This document shows positions 7,508 through 16,793 of a DNA stretch of 64,000 nt, in pieces; position 1 is the first letter of the stretch; every line of letters starts with the position of its first letter. Below the pieces are notes generated by a model. The model was not told the origin of the DNA. It made no database searches and was given only the letters and a program-made list of their open reading frames with translations. The DNA lies in NCBI RefSeq assembly GCF_014534655.1, contig NZ_JACVVD010000010.1, positions 62,001 through 126,000 of the forward strand. Reading direction: 5' to 3'. The translations under genes were made by a program, and so were the position numbers. The DNA comes from Paenibacillus sedimenti (GTDB lineage Bacteria > Bacillota > Bacilli > Paenibacillales > NBRC-103111).

Positions 7508-9154
7508 TTATTCCAAACTTAGTAATCTTGTAAGAATCGGCGGAATTTCCAAAGGATCTACCATGACCTCTATGACTGTAGCCGTGTTCGATTTTAAAGC
7601 TGCCAGAACTGCGTTCTTGATGTCCATTTCATTCTCACAGCGGTAAGCCACCGCGCCCATGGATAATGCAAATAGACTGACATCCAGCGGCCGCTTATAC
7701 ACTGCGCCGACAGATCGGCCCGTATTGTAAGACATTCCTTTATCGACCATATCTAGTCGCCCGTTATTCAGCACGAAGAAAATGACTGGCGCCCCATGGT
7801 TCACAGCCGTCGATATCTCGGTTCCGTGCATCAAGATGCAGCCATCACCGGTTACACATACCACGGGGCGGTCAGGCATAGCTATTTTAGCCCCAATGGA
7901 GTAACCAATCGCTGCACCCATGGCAATAAACACTTCGTCGAAATAGAACGTTCCGGGCTCCATGATTTCAAAATTTTGAACGGCGTGGAATGAATGACTG
8001 CCCGCATCACCGAACAGTACTGCCTCTTTCGGAAGCGCAGCGCGCAAGCTCCTGAAGGCCGCTCCCGCTGACAAAGCGTTTTCCGCTAGCGCCGACGACG
8101 TTGCGGCCACTTCTTCAAGAGCTACCAACGGTCCGTGCGCTCTGGCAGAAGCACCGCTTCGCTTGACTAATTGGCTCAGGTTGTAATGGATATCGCCGAG
8201 AATAACTTGCGTCGGCGCTTGAATCGATTTGCCCGCAAATGTCAGCTCATACTCAAACTGCAGCACCTTGTCCGGTTCCATATCGGCGGTAAAGCCGGAG
8301 AGCTGCATGTCGCACAGTTTGCTTCCGACGACGATCATCAGATCGATGCCGGATTTCATGTAAGCCGTCACTTGCTTGGAACCGCCAAGACCATATCCGC
8401 CTAGATATAATGGATGCTTAGTAGGGAAAGCACCTTTGCCTCCCGGCGATGTAACAACAGGAATCCCCCAATGCTCGGCGATGATACGCAGCTCGGCATA
8501 TACATCCGACATGACGGCGCCTTTTCCAAGGAAAAGGACCGGTTTCTTCGCCTCTTCGAGCAAAGCAATCGCTTTATCGATGTCACGCGATACGACGGGA
8601 GAAATATGATCTGGCAGCGGCAGACAGAACGATTCCACTTCCTCCATCAGCACATCAAACGGGATGCACAGATGGACGGGACCTTTTTCACCGGCGTATG
8701 CTTTCTCGAGCGCATGCTTGAGGTACAAGGGAAGCAAGTCCCCCCGCTCAATACGCGCGCTGAACAAGGTAACGGGCTCGAACATTTTGACCAGATCCGT
8801 TCCGAATTGGCTGGAATCCTGACTTAACGCTCGTCCCGTATCCTTCATTGAAGGTTGTCCGGTAATGAATAGAACGGGAAGCTGGAACTCTTTGGCCTGT
8901 CCGGCTGCCGTAATGAGATTCGTTCCACCTGGTCCTGACGTACCGATGGCTACACCCATCGTTTTCTTAGCGAGCGCATAACCTGAGGCCTCAAACCCGC
9001 AGCCGGTTTCGTGACGGCCTAATACATATTCAATTTCGTGGTTTTCCAATTCTAACATAAGCGGAGAAATCGATTTTCCAGGGATGCCGAATACATGCGT
9101 GACCCCCCAGTTTTTAAAGTGCTCAACCAGTATGGTATAGACTCTCTTCTTCAT
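7508..9154 (-). CDS. thiamine diphosphate-dependent enzyme, acetolactate synthase/2-oxoacid decarboxylase-like
   Basis: The protein has 548 aa and the three-domain layout of the POX/AHAS superfamily. The N-terminal pyrimidine-binding domain carries the activating Glu in GRHETGCGFEASGYA and GTSGPGGTN. The central domain includes LFLGKGA and VTSPGGKGAFPTKHPLYLGGYG. The C-terminal pyrophosphate domain has the ThDP motif starting at GDG (VTGDGCILMHGTEIS) and ending in VLNNG. It is distinct from IlvB, as there is no regulatory subunit gene nearby. The ribosome binding site AAAGGTGA overlaps the stop codon of the upstream GGDEF-EAL gene, so the two are translationally linked. The following gene is a CMD-like protein. 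Substrate and product (decarboxylation or carboligation of a 2-oxoacid) are inferred only at family level. Confidence 0.88.
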   Translation of the reverse strand: MKKRVYTILVEHFKNWGVTHVFGIPGKSISPLMLELENHEIEYVLGRHETGCGFEASGYALAKKTMGVAIGTSGPGGTNLITAAGQAKEFQLPVLFITGQPSMKDTGRALSQDSSQFGTDLVKMFEPVTLFSARIERGDLLPLYLKHALEKAYAGEKGPVHLCIPFDVLMEEVESFCLPLPDHISPVVSRDIDKAIALLEEAKKPVLFLGKGAVMSDVYAELRIIAEHWGIPVVTSPGGKGAFPTKHPLYLGGYGLGGSKQVTAYMKSGIDLMIVVGSKLCDMQLSGFTADMEPDKVLQFEYELTFAGKSIQAPTQVILGDIHYNLSQLVKRSGASARAHGPLVALEEVAATSSALAENALSAGAAFRSLRAALPKEAVLFGDAGSHSFHAVQNFEIMEPGTFYFDEVFIAMGAAIGYSIGAKIAMPDRPVVCVTGDGCILMHGTEISTAVNHGAPVIFFVLNNGRLDMVDKGMSYNTGRSVGAVYKRPLDVSLFALSMGAVAYRCENEMDIKNAVLAALKSNTATVIEVMVDPLEIPPILTRLLSLE

Positions 9155-9164
9155 CAGGTCACCT

Positions 9165-11405
9165 TTACGAATTAGTTTTCATTGCCGACGTTCTCGTGAA
9201 TAACTGTTCAATTTCATTTGCGGGTAAAGGTCGATGGTAGTAAAACCCTTGCACTTCATGGCAATTTTGGCTCCGTAAAAAGTCCAGTTGATCCTTGTTT
9301 TCTACGCCTTCTGCGATTACATCAATTCCGAGTTTATGAGCCATAGCAATGATCGTGGCTACAATATCCGCATCATTCGTATCCGTCATAATATCCCGTA
9401 CAAAGGACTGGTCGATCTTCAAACGATCAATCGAGAACAATTTCAGATAGTAGAGATTGCTATAGCCCGTTCCAAAATCGTCGATACAAATTTGTATGCC
9501 TAATTCCTTCAGCTTCCCGAGCACTTCAATCGCAATTTCAACATTCATAGTCATCGACTCTGTAATTTCCAGCTCTAGATATTGTGGATCCAACTCAGTT
9601 TCCAGCAGAATCCTTTTGACGGTGTCGACTAAATTTTGTTTTGAAAATTGACGAGAGGACAGATTGACCGACACTTTCATGGGTGCGAACCCTTTTTCTT
9701 TCCATATCTGATTTTGTCGGCATGCGGTTCTCAGTACCCATTCCCCAAGAGGGACGATGAGTCCTGTCTCTTCCGCAATCGGGATGAATTTGCCAGGAGG
9801 GACTAAGCCGAGGGTTGGGTGCTTCCAACGAACTAGCGCTTCGGTACCGATGATTTCTCCCGTTTGAAGCTTGATCTGAGGCTGGTAGTACAAAACAAAT
9901 TCCTCTTGCTGCAGGGCTTTGCGGATTGAATTTTCGAGCGTAAGCCGTTCAAGGCCACCGCTATTCTGGGTAGGCTTAAAGATGGCGTAGTTGTTCTTGC
10001 CTTCGTCTTTGGCCCGGTAAAGGGCGATGTCAGCGTTCTTCATCAAGGTTTCGGCATTCATGCCGTCATGAGGATAGAAGGCGATTCCGATACTGGCTGT
10101 AATGTAGAACTCGTAACCATCTATAGCGAACGGTTTCTCAAACGTCTGAATGATTTGTTCGGCAACATGAATGGCGTCTATATGATCTGTAATTTCCTGT
10201 AAGACGATGGTAAATTCGTCCCCACCCATCCTGGATACCAATTGATTTGGTGCATGGCAGCATATCTTCAAACGATCTGCAACAAGCTTCAGCAGCGTAT
10301 CCCCGTTGTTGTGTCCGAGGGTATCATTAATTTTTTTGAAGCTGTCCAAATCCAGAAACATGATGGCAAAGATACTGTTATTCTTTGCACCATGCCTTAG
10401 TAAATCCGCAACATGTCCGGCGAAATATCTCCGATTCGGCAACCCGGTTAAATCGTCATGATAGGCCAGATAGTTGATTTGCTTCTGAGTATGATAACGC
10501 TCCGTGATATCCCGAAATTGCGCAAATGCACCCATGATCTGCATATTCTCATCGTGTATCGGGAAGGCGTCAAACAGGCATACAAGCTCATCTTGTCCCT
10601 GTTTGGGATGCAGCATCAGTTCCATATCTTCGTATTCTTTGCCCGTTTGCAGAACCTCGCCGATAAACCGTTTGGTATTCACATCCGAAATAGGCTTATA
10701 GATCACATCCTGCTTAATGGAGCCTGTTAATATCTCGGCAAACTTATTAAACTCGGTAATGATACCTTCCCGATCCGTAATAATGATTCCGTTCCGAGTC
10801 GTCTCGATCACCACTTGATTCAAAATATGCAGCCTTCGGTTCTGCTTTTTCAGCAGCAGTTCCCTTTCGATTGAGTCTACAACCGTGCACAGCATCGCGA
10901 GCAAAAAAGGATTATGCTGATCGATGGTCGTCATAATCGTAATGGTACCTAGCAAATTCGATATATCCGTATATTGGAAAGGAACCGAATAACAAGCGGA
11001 GGCTGTCAGAAATTTATAATAATGCTCGTCTCCGACAAGTTGGAAAGGATACCGGTGTTCGAGGGCCAAATTAATACTGTTCGTCCCTGCTTCATGTTCC
11101 TTAAACACGAGGCCCACCCGAATGCCGGATTCGTTGACCACACTTTTGATGGCCTCATCTCCGGCCATTTCCAGGATGCAGCCTTTCTCGTCCGAGATCA
11201 TGATCAGCAGCGGAATCCCCTTCATGAGCTCCAGCATTTTATGGACGAAAAAATTGATTACGGATAATATCTCCTCATATTCCCCCCGTTTTTGATTCAG
11301 GTCGGCTTCTGATAAAAAAGTTGAAAAGGAGGGGATTGAGCTGGGATCGATACCTAGCTTTTCACATCTCCACTTTGATTCTGAGATCCAAGATTCGTTA
11401 TTCAT
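9165..11405 (-). CDS. GAF-PAS-GGDEF-EAL bifunctional c-di-GMP signalling protein
   Basis: Product of 746 aa with four parts. An N-terminal GAF-like sensor (about 40-190; EAGTNSINLALEHRYPFQLVG) resembles the sensor region of AcoR-type activators. A PAS domain follows (about 200-315). The GGDEF domain has an intact GGDEF preceded by RM, but where the RxxD inhibitory site should be it reads APNQ, so product inhibition is not expected. The EAL domain has EALVRW, DDFGTGYSN, KIDQSF and AEGVEN, which indicates an intact phosphodiesterase site. No membrane segment is obvious, so it is probably cytosolic. It is the first gene of an apparent operon with the ThDP enzyme and the CMD protein (10-nt gap). 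This is an unusual pairing of a metabolic enzyme with c-di-GMP turnover. Confidence 0.93.
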   Translation of the reverse strand: MNNESWISESKWRCEKLGIDPSSIPSFSTFLSEADLNQKRGEYEEILSVINFFVHKMLELMKGIPLLIMISDEKGCILEMAGDEAIKSVVNESGIRVGLVFKEHEAGTNSINLALEHRYPFQLVGDEHYYKFLTASACYSVPFQYTDISNLLGTITIMTTIDQHNPFLLAMLCTVVDSIERELLLKKQNRRLHILNQVVIETTRNGIIITDREGIITEFNKFAEILTGSIKQDVIYKPISDVNTKRFIGEVLQTGKEYEDMELMLHPKQGQDELVCLFDAFPIHDENMQIMGAFAQFRDITERYHTQKQINYLAYHDDLTGLPNRRYFAGHVADLLRHGAKNNSIFAIMFLDLDSFKKINDTLGHNNGDTLLKLVADRLKICCHAPNQLVSRMGGDEFTIVLQEITDHIDAIHVAEQIIQTFEKPFAIDGYEFYITASIGIAFYPHDGMNAETLMKNADIALYRAKDEGKNNYAIFKPTQNSGGLERLTLENSIRKALQQEEFVLYYQPQIKLQTGEIIGTEALVRWKHPTLGLVPPGKFIPIAEETGLIVPLGEWVLRTACRQNQIWKEKGFAPMKVSVNLSSRQFSKQNLVDTVKRILLETELDPQYLELEITESMTMNVEIAIEVLGKLKELGIQICIDDFGTGYSNLYYLKLFSIDRLKIDQSFVRDIMTDTNDADIVATIIAMAHKLGIDVIAEGVENKDQLDFLRSQNCHEVQGFYYHRPLPANEIEQLFTRTSAMKTNS

Positions 11406-11529
11406 CTAATCCCCCTTCTCTACTATGAAAGAGTGCAAACAATTACACTTAAAATTCAATGAAAAACCCGTATTTTATCGCTTCTTTTTCATTATGTCAA
11501 TGAATATCAAATTTTGTCAATTCATTTTG

Positions 11530-11567
11530 AAAGAAAAACGGGCAAAGGAATAGGTCCTTCGCCCGTT
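11530..11567 (-). terminator. minus-strand rho-independent terminator
   Basis: AACGGGCAAAGGA (11537-11549) and TCCTTCGCCCGTT (11555-11567) form a 13-bp stem with one wobble and a 5-nt loop. On the minus strand it is followed by TTTTTC. It would stop transcripts arriving from the SEC-C gene or YdeI remnant before they reach the GGDEF-EAL gene. The rest of 11406-11648 shows nothing I can name. Confidence 0.7.
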
Positions 11568-11648
11568 CTGATTTAATGTTGATGTGTAAATCCGCTAATA
11601 GATGGAAACCATATGGGTAGATAAATCAATTTAGGAGGAGTTTTCAAC

Positions 11649-11819
11649 TTGACTGATAAAAAAATTACTGATCAAACTGCTTTTGAAACAGCAGGTATTC
11701 CTACGCCGTCCAATCAAGAAAATATTGCATCAACCGATAAAATTAGTGAAGTAATCAAGGGCATTATGGATAATATTGAAGATGGGATTTACCCTGAAAC
11801 AGATAGAAACCATAAGTAG
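11649..11819 (+). CDS. 56-aa small acidic protein
   Basis: A TTG start at 11649 is preceded by a very strong AGGAGGAG (about 11633-11640). The 56-aa product starts MTDKKITDQTAFETAGIPTP, is polar and acidic, and ends DGIYPETDRNHK. It has no signal peptide, membrane segment or cysteine. It sits alone on the plus strand, opposite the 3' end of the SEC-C transcription unit. Its features fit a small spore or stress protein, or a peptide precursor with a Pro-rich centre, but I recognise no family and propose no function. Confidence 0.55.
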   Translation: MTDKKITDQTAFETAGIPTPSNQENIASTDKISEVIKGIMDNIEDGIYPETDRNHK

Positions 11820-11824
11820 AATTC

Positions 11825-11968
11825 TTATTTCAACTTTTTCCGTTCCGCCAGTTTCTCGATCGATTTCACAATCCGATTCGTCCGGGTTTCCGGTCTTTTA
11901 GCGGTTAGATAGGTCCAGTTCCCTATACACTCAGGTCTGATCAGTTCAGCTTGAAATTTATCAAGCCC
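11825..11968 (-). pseudogene. 3' remnant of a YdeI/OmpD-associated family gene
   Basis: Just after the SEC-C gene, about 47 codons read [20 protein letters not shown] and then TAKRPETRTNRIVKSIEKLA before ERKKLK and the stop. The AKRPETRTNRI...EKLA pattern is what I recall as the C-terminal hallmark of the YdeI/OmpD-associated (bacteriocin-protection) family, normally ~190 aa. The rest of the gene is absent. Upstream, this reading frame runs into the end of the SEC-C gene in another frame, so only a truncated 3' end survives. A real short ORF is possible but unlikely, since no start with a ribosome binding site is seen. Confidence 0.45.
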
Positions 11969-13169
11969 CGCAGCATTTCTTATGCTTCTTGCCGCTGCCG
12001 CAAGGACAAGGGTCGTTTCGCCCGACTTTATTCCTTGTTGCAAAATCGATCACTTCCGCCTTGGCCGGAGGCTGCTGCATCAAAAGGGCAGGCGCGCTTG
12101 CCGGTGATAGTTCATTCGGCGTGTACCCCTTAAGCAACCACTGGCGGGTGTTGTTATTAAGCTCAGAAATATGACCCATAAAGCCCTGCGTCAATAACAA
12201 ATCATCGATCTCCAGCTGCTGCTGCAGCTCTTTAAGCAAATAACCCGGCGAATGTCCGAGACGAATGTTATCCGTACAATCTTCGACGATAAAATCGGCT
12301 TCTTCCTGAGATATTCGATAATTTTTCCGGATAAAATCGACGAAGGCTCTATGACTTGGGTTCCGGTCAACGAAATCCGGCTCTCCTGCTTGCAGAAGCT
12401 GACTCTTGGTGAACGGATAGAAAGACAAATCCAATCTGAACTCCTGCTCCTGGACGACAGGATTAATCCCCATTAATTCATTGAAGAAGCCGGAGGAGCT
12501 AGGCCGAATCTTTCGATAGAACGGGATGGAATCCTGAATAATGGACACATATTCGTCCATCTCCACTTCCAGTCCCGTTAGTTGCTTGATCATGCTCACC
12601 AAATCGTGCAAACGAACATGTCCGTAATAAAACAGCATGCCATGGGTCAGCTTGATCCATTCCGTATTCCTTCTGATCGATTCGCTAAAAATCTTATGGT
12701 CTAGGCTTTGAAAGCTCTGCAGTACTTCCTGAGGAATTACCAGCGCGTGCTTCCCCTTGTGCTTGCCTGAGAATATCAAACCCCTGCCGTGGAAATATGC
12801 TAGCTGTTCGTTATCAATCAACGAATATGTGTAGCCGCCGCGAGCAGCAATTTGTTTCAAAACTTGGAAACGAGTCTCGTCAAATTTATGTAGAAGCTCG
12901 TGAAGCGAAGCAGGAATCTGCTGCTCCAATACGCCCGCTAATTGTTCTTTATTCATTGAGCTTACGCCTTTAACCGCCAGATTCGTCCTAATTTCCGTCA
13001 ATTCATTTTTCGTCAATCCGGCAAGACCGCCCTCCAGCGCAAGCGGAACTTCAATCTCAAGCCAACGCTTTCCCTCTGCTTTAGCCGCCATTTTTTGCTG
13101 CGTCTCTCTTGCCTTAGCCACGGCATTAAGAAGCGCTTTTTGATCTTTCGCGCTCAGGCGCTTGTTCAT
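11961..13169 (-). CDS. SEC-C metal-binding motif protein
   Basis: The 402-aa protein ends with a textbook SEC-C zinc motif, [17 protein letters not shown], like that at the end of SecA. There it binds zinc and contacts ribosomes or SecB. The N-terminal two thirds are helical without a recognised catalytic motif; a segment near residues 90-130 ([20 protein letters not shown]) looks like a winged-helix or YecA-type region. The ATG at 13169 is chosen because AAAGGA lies 8 nt upstream. In-frame TTG at 13187 and ATG at 13178 have poorly placed sites. Large SEC-C proteins of this kind are common and uncharacterised in Paenibacillus. It has no operon partner apart from the YdeI remnant. Confidence 0.8.
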   Translation of the reverse strand: MNKRLSAKDQKALLNAVAKARETQQKMAAKAEGKRWLEIEVPLALEGGLAGLTKNELTEIRTNLAVKGVSSMNKEQLAGVLEQQIPASLHELLHKFDETRFQVLKQIAARGGYTYSLIDNEQLAYFHGRGLIFSGKHKGKHALVIPQEVLQSFQSLDHKIFSESIRRNTEWIKLTHGMLFYYGHVRLHDLVSMIKQLTGLEVEMDEYVSIIQDSIPFYRKIRPSSSGFFNELMGINPVVQEQEFRLDLSFYPFTKSQLLQAGEPDFVDRNPSHRAFVDFIRKNYRISQEEADFIVEDCTDNIRLGHSPGYLLKELQQQLEIDDLLLTQGFMGHISELNNNTRQWLLKGYTPNELSPASAPALLMQQPPAKAEVIDFATRNKVGRNDPCPCGSGKKHKKCCGA

Positions 13170-13297
13170 TTCCTTCATCCTTTCCAAAACAAAAACAGTA
13201 TGCGTTTAATCCATATATTGTACACACTATCGAGTACTTGCGATAGGGCTTCCCACTATTTCCCAACACGATCTACGAGCCGATAAGGTCGCAACCT

Positions 13298-14365
13298 TTA
13301 TTTTAATCGAATACTTTTAAGCAAAATGTCCAAAGGCTCCTTCTCTTCCGTATCCCCGCGATGGACATGTTCCACGAGCTTATCCAGCCTCGTCACTTGA
13401 TGGCCGTAGTCGTATAATGCCGCCGCAACAACCGACAATCGGAGCATACCCGCAGGCCGTTCGTTATAGCGCTCAATGAGTAGGGTCATGAACCGCTCGT
13501 TCTCATCTTCCATCTCCAAACCTTCAGAACTGTCAGCCTTGAGCTTGTCATCGAATTTCAACAATACATGCTCATGAAACTTGATCAGCTTCTCCAGATG
13601 ACCGTCGAAATAGCTGTCAACCTCCGGCGTACGGGCGGCTTGAAAATAGTGCTCCTCCACGGCTTCCAGCACCTCGAGACCTTTATGCATCACAAGCAGC
13701 TTTTGCTTATAGATGACCAAATGACGGATGCGGCCGAGCCCGGCGCCTTTTAGCTTCTTCACTTCTTCTTCCATGAGCTTGTACTTATCCGCCAAAGCAT
13801 GTAAGGCGCTCCGCAACCCTTCCTTTTCTTCACGAAATACCGTTTCCTTCATTTCATTAGAAATGACCGTCCGAAGGAGCAGCGACATAATACTAAAGGC
13901 CGTCTGAATTTGTGCAGCAAACTGTTCCTTAGGTTTAGGCGGGAAAAAGAGGACGTTGATCAGGAAAGCACAACCGATGCCGATCAAGCTCAGCAAAAAA
14001 CGATTAACGGCAAAATTCCACTCCGCTGAAGCCTCCATCACCGCGACAACCGTAACTAACGTTAGCCCTATCGTTTCTTCCATACGCATTCTTAAGCAAA
14101 TGATAATGACAATAATACAGACGATTCCAATCGCTATAATATTGTTGGAGAAAAACGTACCGGCCAAAAGGGCTAGCACCGCTCCCAGAATATTCGTTTG
14201 CAGCTGCTCGAGGAAATAACGCCAGGACCGGTAAATCGAGGGCTGCATCGCAAAAATCGCCGCCACTGCTGCAATAACGGGGGGCGTAAAATTCAGCCAA
14301 GCACTAATATATAAGGCCAATGTAACGGCAATGCCTGTCTTCCACACGCGCGCACCAAAAACCAC
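13298..14365 (-). CDS. FUSC-family aromatic acid exporter-like membrane protein
   Basis: The protein has 355 aa from a GTG at 14365, which is preceded by AGGAGGAG. The longer in-frame ORF to 14524 runs through the hut terminator and is not credible. Residues 1-150 contain about five membrane segments (TGIAVTLALYISAWL, AVLALLAGTFF, AIGIVCIIVIIICL, LLSLIGIGCAFLINVLFF). The remaining ~200 residues form a charged, coiled-coil cytosolic domain. This layout matches the YqjA/YgaE (DUF939) proteins of bacilli. Substrates are unknown. It follows the hut operon on the same strand but is separated from it by a terminator. Confidence 0.82.
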   Translation of the reverse strand: MVFGARVWKTGIAVTLALYISAWLNFTPPVIAAVAAIFAMQPSIYRSWRYFLEQLQTNILGAVLALLAGTFFSNNIIAIGIVCIIVIIICLRMRMEETIGLTLVTVVAVMEASAEWNFAVNRFLLSLIGIGCAFLINVLFFPPKPKEQFAAQIQTAFSIMSLLLRTVISNEMKETVFREEKEGLRSALHALADKYKLMEEEVKKLKGAGLGRIRHLVIYKQKLLVMHKGLEVLEAVEEHYFQAARTPEVDSYFDGHLEKLIKFHEHVLLKFDDKLKADSSEGLEMEDENERFMTLLIERYNERPAGMLRLSVVAAALYDYGHQVTRLDKLVEHVHRGDTEEKEPLDILLKSIRLK

Positions 14366-14429
14366 AAAGCTCCTCCTCTTACTTGCATACCTATTAAGTC
14401 CTATCTTACACAGGTGCGGGGTCGGATGC

Positions 14430-14520
14430 AAAAAAAGGAACTGTCCCGCAGGTCTTTTCAGACCAATCGGAGCAGCTCTCTTGCCAATCAAGACGAAATG
14501 TAAACTTAAGGACAGCCTCT
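14430..14520 (-). terminator. terminator of the hut operon
   Basis: On the minus strand after hutG, CTGTCC (14515-14510) pairs with GGACAG (14446-14441). Inside is a second hairpin, GGTCT-GAAA-AGACC, and downstream comes CCTTTTTTT. The composite shape suits an intrinsic terminator. Confidence 0.5.
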
Positions 14521-14526
14521 TCATTC

Positions 14527-15495
14527 TTACCCCTGGCGTGCTGCAAGTCCTGCCAAAAAGCTGAGCATGAACTGCACGGCAAGGCGTGAGGTCATGTTGC
14601 GCACATCGACGGTCGGATCGATGCAGACGAAATCCAGCCCCTGCACCTGTGGCAGCGAACCGAGACGGTACAAAGCATCAAGCGCGTCCCACGGATGCAT
14701 CCCGCCGGTACCGATCGCCGGACAGCCCGGCGCATACGCTTGATCGATCACATCCACGTCAAAGCTCACATACAGCACGTCCGTGCCATGTCCCGCGAGC
14801 TGCAGAGCCTGATCGAGCACCGCATCGATGCCCATTCGCCTTACATCGCGCGAGGTGTATACATGTACGCCTTTGCTTTTTACATAATCATGGTACGGCT
14901 TGGAATTCATAAAACCGCGTATGCCGATTTGCACGATGTTAGCTCCCTGCACGACACCCGATTCGAGGATGCCTCGGAACGGGGTGCCGTTGGTCACGCC
15001 GCCATCTTCGAAATTGCGCACATCATGGTGGGCGTCAAAATGGATAATGCCGACTTTTTTCCCGGGATGGCGGTCGACAAAAGCCTTCAAAGACGGGCAG
15101 CTCGTCGAATGATCGCCGCCGAAAATGATCGGGATCAGGTTTGGCTGCGCTTTATATAGAGCGCGCAAACTTGCCTCTATGCGGCGGTGGCATTCAGCGA
15201 TGTCGGTCACATGCATTTGGATATCGCCAAGATCGCGAACCGCCAAATCCTGCAGGTCGACCCCATACTCCATGGAGTATGTAGTAAAGGACTTGAAAGC
15301 CGTTCGAACCGCAGCAGGTGTCGTCGAGGCGCCTGAATGCGAGATCGACGGTTTTGACAAAGGGATGCCGATGATTCCTGCAAGCAGTTGTTCTTCACCG
15401 TCCCACCGGCGAATCCAGTGAGCGACCTTGGTTTCCATATGGTCTCTAAACGCAGCCTGATCCGGCGACTTCAGAAAAGGAATCTCGTGGCTCAT
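14527..15495 (-). CDS. hutG: formimidoylglutamase
   Basis: This enzyme hydrolyses N-formimidoyl-L-glutamate to glutamate and formamide, the last step of the four-enzyme histidine pathway. The 322-aa protein is an arginase-fold ureohydrolase with all Mn-binding motifs: GGDHS, DAHHD and SFDVDV. The ATG overlaps the hutI stop as ATGA, so translation is coupled. It is last in hutHUIG. Formamide release, rather than formylglutamate formation, is inferred from the arginase-family enzyme and the absence of a separate deiminase/deformylase pair. Confidence 0.95.
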   Translation of the reverse strand: MSHEIPFLKSPDQAAFRDHMETKVAHWIRRWDGEEQLLAGIIGIPLSKPSISHSGASTTPAAVRTAFKSFTTYSMEYGVDLQDLAVRDLGDIQMHVTDIAECHRRIEASLRALYKAQPNLIPIIFGGDHSTSCPSLKAFVDRHPGKKVGIIHFDAHHDVRNFEDGGVTNGTPFRGILESGVVQGANIVQIGIRGFMNSKPYHDYVKSKGVHVYTSRDVRRMGIDAVLDQALQLAGHGTDVLYVSFDVDVIDQAYAPGCPAIGTGGMHPWDALDALYRLGSLPQVQGLDFVCIDPTVDVRNMTSRLAVQFMLSFLAGLAARQG

Positions 15496-16793
15496 TGCAA
15501 GGCCCCCTCCTTATTCGAAGTCACGATGGTGCGGTTCCATGCGATGACACTTCCGTTTTTGATGACGCCAAACGTATGGTTAACCCCAAAATGGTACGGT
15601 AAATATGCGAGATTCGGCGAATCGAAGATCGTTAAATCCGCACGCTTCCCAACCTCAATCGTTCCGATGTCATGCCCGCGTCCCAGCGCAGCCGCAGCGT
15701 TGATCGTACACGCGGTCAGGATCTCCTCCGGCGTCATCTTCAAGTTCAGCGATGCCAACATCATGATGAGTTGGATCGATTCGGTCGGACAGGAGCCCGG
15801 GTTGTAATCGGTAGAAAGGGCTACCGGCAGTTCGTATTTGTCGATCATATCTCTCGCACGCGCATGTTTTGCGAGTCCCAGGTTGAACGATGTGCCTGGC
15901 AAAAGTACCGGAACCACGCCGTGTTTGGCTAATGCAGCCAATCCTTCATCGGTCGCAGCCAGCAAATGCTCTGCGGAGATCGCACCCAGTTCGCCCGCGA
16001 GCCCTGCTCCGCCCAGCGGTTCTATTTCGTCCGCATGTATTTTCGGGACCAGGCCGTGACGCTTGCCTGCCAGCAAAATACGGCGTGATTGCTCGACGGA
16101 AAAAACGCCATGCTCACAGAACACATCGCAAAACTCCGCAAGCCCTTCTTCCGCTACTTTGGGCAGTATTTCATTTATGATGAGGTCTACAAATGCCTCC
16201 GTATGCCCTTTATATTCAGGCGGTACCGCATGCGCACCCATAAACGTCGAGACGACATCAAGCGGGTGCGTATCGTTCAATCGTTTAGCCACACGCAGCT
16301 GCTTCAATTCATCTTCCAAAGTGAGGCCATAGCCGCTCTTCGCTTCGACGGTGGTCACCCCATTCATCAGCATCTCATTTAGGCTTCGACGCGCCTTGTC
16401 ATAAAGCTCCTGCTCGGTAGCCGCTCGTGTGGATGTCATCGAACTGAGAATGCCGCCCCCCTGCGCCAAAATATCCAGATACGGGACGCCGGAACGCTTC
16501 AGCGCCAGCTCATGCTCACGGGAGCCGCCATGAACTAGATGCGTGTGCGGGTCAACCAATCCAGGCGTGACCATGCGTCCGCAGACGTCGATAGTCTCTG
16601 TAATTTCGATGCTTGCAAGGAGGTCATGGACCTCTTGTTTAGGGCCTACTAGGGCGATTCTCCCTTGGCTAATGGCTACCGCTGCATCAGTGATCTCGCG
16701 GATTTCCTTCATCTCTTGACCGCAGCGCGGGACATTTCCCGGCGGCGTTACCAGGCGGCCAATCCCTGTAACAAGCAAATCAACACATTTCAT
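15492..16793 (-). CDS. hutI: imidazolonepropionase
   Basis: It opens the imidazolone ring of 4-imidazolone-5-propionate to give formimidoylglutamate. The 433-aa metal-dependent amidohydrolase has [15 protein letters not shown] near residue 75, [10 protein letters not shown] for the metal and substrate histidine region, and STDYNPGS for the late Asp. The ATG at 16793 is preceded by GGAGGAGGACAACGAAAG and lies inside the last 14 nt of hutU. An upstream in-frame ORF extension is just hutU in another frame. Confidence 0.95.
   Translation of the reverse strand: MKCVDLLVTGIGRLVTPPGNVPRCGQEMKEIREITDAAVAISQGRIALVGPKQEVHDLLASIEITETIDVCGRMVTPGLVDPHTHLVHGGSREHELALKRSGVPYLDILAQGGGILSSMTSTRAATEQELYDKARRSLNEMLMNGVTTVEAKSGYGLTLEDELKQLRVAKRLNDTHPLDVVSTFMGAHAVPPEYKGHTEAFVDLIINEILPKVAEEGLAEFCDVFCEHGVFSVEQSRRILLAGKRHGLVPKIHADEIEPLGGAGLAGELGAISAEHLLAATDEGLAALAKHGVVPVLLPGTSFNLGLAKHARARDMIDKYELPVALSTDYNPGSCPTESIQLIMMLASLNLKMTPEEILTACTINAAAALGRGHDIGTIEVGKRADLTIFDSPNLAYLPYHFGVNHTFGVIKNGSVIAWNRTIVTSNKEGALQ

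Noticed and set aside
14366..14524. N-terminal 53-codon extension of the FUSC exporter
   Set aside because: It runs through the hut terminator and lacks a ribosome binding site, whereas GTG at 14365 has AGGAGGAG.
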